From Lachnospiraceae bacterium (GTDB lineage Bacteria > Bacillota > Clostridia > Lachnospirales > Lachnospiraceae), in NCBI GenBank assembly GCA_009774345.1, contig VSNR01000181.1, positions 1 through 8,574 of the forward strand: a DNA stretch of 8,574 nt, in the 5' to 3' direction. Shown here in pieces: positions 7,890 to 8,574 of this stretch. How positions within the stretch are numbered: position 1 is the first letter of the stretch; each line of letters begins with the position of its first letter. Made by a program: the position numbers and the translations under genes. The notes beneath the pieces were generated by a model. The model was not told the origin of the DNA. It did not search any database and saw only the letters and a program-made list of their open reading frames with translations.

Positions 7890-8395
7890 AGTTTTAAGCG
7901 ATACTGTAAATAATTGTAACGGTGTCCGTCTTTGCTGTCTGTTTTGGGCACTGAAGAAATCAGTGTAAAGCCAAACGACTTTGCCAATTGATTTGAAGCG
8001 CTGTTTTCCTCTCTTGTTGAATAAACAAACTCTTTGGCGCCATATTCTTCCCAACAATATTGAATCAGCCCTTGAAGAATCTGCTTCCCATACCCTTTTC
8101 CCACATAGTCTGGTCCCAGACAGATTCCCGCTTCCTCATATATGTAGGGTTCCATTTGCTCCACGCCAGCAAAACCAATCGCCTTTCCGGTTGATTTCTC
8201 ATATACCAGATAGGTGTCATGCTCTTTCTGAAATGCAATGGTTTTCTGGATTCTTACTTTGGCGTCTTCTTCGCTTGTCGTGATCTTCCACATCATATAT
8301 CTGGCGCTTTCTGGATGTGACCAGACATTATGATACATATCCTTCCAATCTGAAAACTTTGCCTTATCAAGAAAAAGGCTCTTTGTCTCAATCAT
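7871..8395 (-). CDS. GNAT family N-acetyltransferase (RimJ/RimL-like)
   Basis: The 174-residue protein has the length and pattern of a single-domain GNAT enzyme, which transfers an acetyl group from acetyl-CoA to an amine. Residues 61-77 form the central strands (TYLVYEKSTGKAIGFAG). Residues 98-107 (VGKGYGKQIL) are the acetyl-CoA pyrophosphate-binding loop, and 131-143 (NSASNQLAKSFGF) are the typical motif B helix. The substrate cannot be deduced; protein N-termini, aminoglycosides or small amines are all possible. The start is ATG with AGGAGG (8406-8411) ten bases upstream and a promoter at 8470-8498. The last residues SRGRI overlap the PhzF remnant in another frame, so the native C-terminus may have ended near YLQYRLKL and been extended by the junction. 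It may be co-transcribed with the DUF4132 pair, about 140 bases downstream. Confidence 0.9.
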   Translation of the reverse strand: MIETKSLFLDKAKFSDWKDMYHNVWSHPESARYMMWKITTSEEDAKVRIQKTIAFQKEHDTYLVYEKSTGKAIGFAGVEQMEPYIYEEAGICLGPDYVGKGYGKQILQGLIQYCWEEYGAKEFVYSTREENSASNQLAKSFGFTLISSVPKTDSKDGHRYNYLQYRLKLSRGRI

Positions 8396-8469
8396 CTGAA
8401 AATTTCCTCCTCTATCCAGCGCGTTTTGCTGCTATTCTTCAGAAAGTAATGATGTGTTTCTTAAATTAT

Positions 8470-8498
8470 ATTTTACCAGTGTCCTGAAAGGATGTAAA
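8470..8498 (-). promoter_or_regulatory. Promoter of the GNAT gene
   Basis: On the minus strand TTTACA (plus 8493-8498) and TAAAAT (plus 8470-8475) are spaced by 17 bases, each one mismatch from consensus. The predicted transcript starts near 8463, giving a leader of roughly 68 bases. As no convincing promoter or terminator is seen between the GNAT gene and the DUF4132 genes, it may serve all three. A shifted -10 (TATAAT overlapping downstream) would give a 22-base spacer and is less likely. Confidence 0.6.
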
Positions 8499-8546
8499 TA
8501 ATACAGCTGCAAAACACATGGTAGAATTTTATTTCTAAATCAGTAT

Positions 8547-8574
8547 TTGACAATACAACATATCTGTTGTATCA
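8547..8574 (+). promoter_or_regulatory. Partial divergent promoter leading out of the right edge
   Basis: On the plus strand a perfect TTGACA (8547-8552) is followed by a 17-base spacer and then TATCA, cut by the window end, which fits a -10 box beginning at 8570. It fires away from the GNAT gene. The spacer is filled by a dyad operator, so the promoter is probably repressed by a dimeric regulator. The gene it drives is outside the window. Confidence 0.6.
8553..8572. promoter_or_regulatory. Dyad operator, BlaI/MecI-like
   Basis: ATACAACA (8553-8560) and TGTTGTAT (8565-8572) are perfect inverted copies around a four-base centre. The dyad fills the spacer and touches the -10 of the plus-strand promoter, the classical place for a repressor. 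The TACA...TGTA core is the type bound by BlaI/MecI/CopY winged-helix repressors. The family assignment is inference from this core; another dimeric repressor could use it. It lies about 55 bases upstream of the GNAT -35 box, so an effect on that gene is less likely. Confidence 0.55.

Noticed and set aside
1..8574. CRISPR arrays, insertion sequences and classical defence genes
   Set aside because: No regularly spaced direct repeats, transposase, nuclease or ATPase motifs were seen on either strand.

Overview
The window looks like a chromosomal piece of a Gram-positive, Clostridia-type bacterium, possibly Lachnospiraceae-like. The grounds are strong AGGAGG-type ribosome binding sites, near-perfect TTGACA/TATAAT promoters, AT-rich intergenic DNA around roughly 45-50% GC genes (judged by eye), and a BlaI/MecI-like operator at the right edge. 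The genus assignment is inference. All recognisable genes lie on the minus strand, so transcription runs from right to left.

Right edge (8396-8574): a short intergenic region with two divergent promoters. One (8470-8498) drives the GNAT gene leftwards. The other (8547-8574, cut by the edge) points rightwards out of the window and has an 8-bp dyad filling its spacer, so it is probably repressor-controlled.

7749-8395: a GNAT N-acetyltransferase gene, followed by and slightly overlapping a ~47-codon remnant of the C-terminus of a PhzF-family protein in another frame.

493-7732: two very large tandem paralogous genes of 1212 and 1198 codons, four bases apart. They make HEAT-like helical-repeat proteins with C-terminal DUF4132 (the MolR/YehI-type family, function unknown). 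They are almost certainly co-transcribed and translationally coupled: the second starts with GTG and its Shine-Dalgarno lies inside the last codons of the first. No clear promoter is seen between the GNAT gene and this pair, so all three may share one transcript. In enterobacteria DUF4132 proteins lie near MoxR-type AAA ATPase and vWA-domain genes; none is present here, so the pair is orphaned within the window.

458-526: a dyad-bounded, possibly REP-like element at the 3' end of the second DUF4132 gene. It appears to have displaced the natural stop codon and added a ten-residue tail ending RPYPLF. Its left boundary contains the -35 box of the next promoter.

1-463: a perfect-consensus promoter (435-463), a class II tRNA-Ser(GCU) gene (282-369) without encoded CCA, a weak intrinsic terminator (199-222), and two successive TTGACA promoters separated by a very A/T-rich tract (98-126, and 1-23 cut by the edge). 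That pattern resembles the tandem P1/P2 promoters of Firmicutes rRNA operons, so a stable-RNA operon may begin just beyond the left edge.

The most notable points are the isolated tandem DUF4132 pair, the apparent repeat-driven C-terminal extension, the PhzF remnant that reveals a past rearrangement, and the operator-promoter pointing out of the window. Nothing in the window proves a new biological system.
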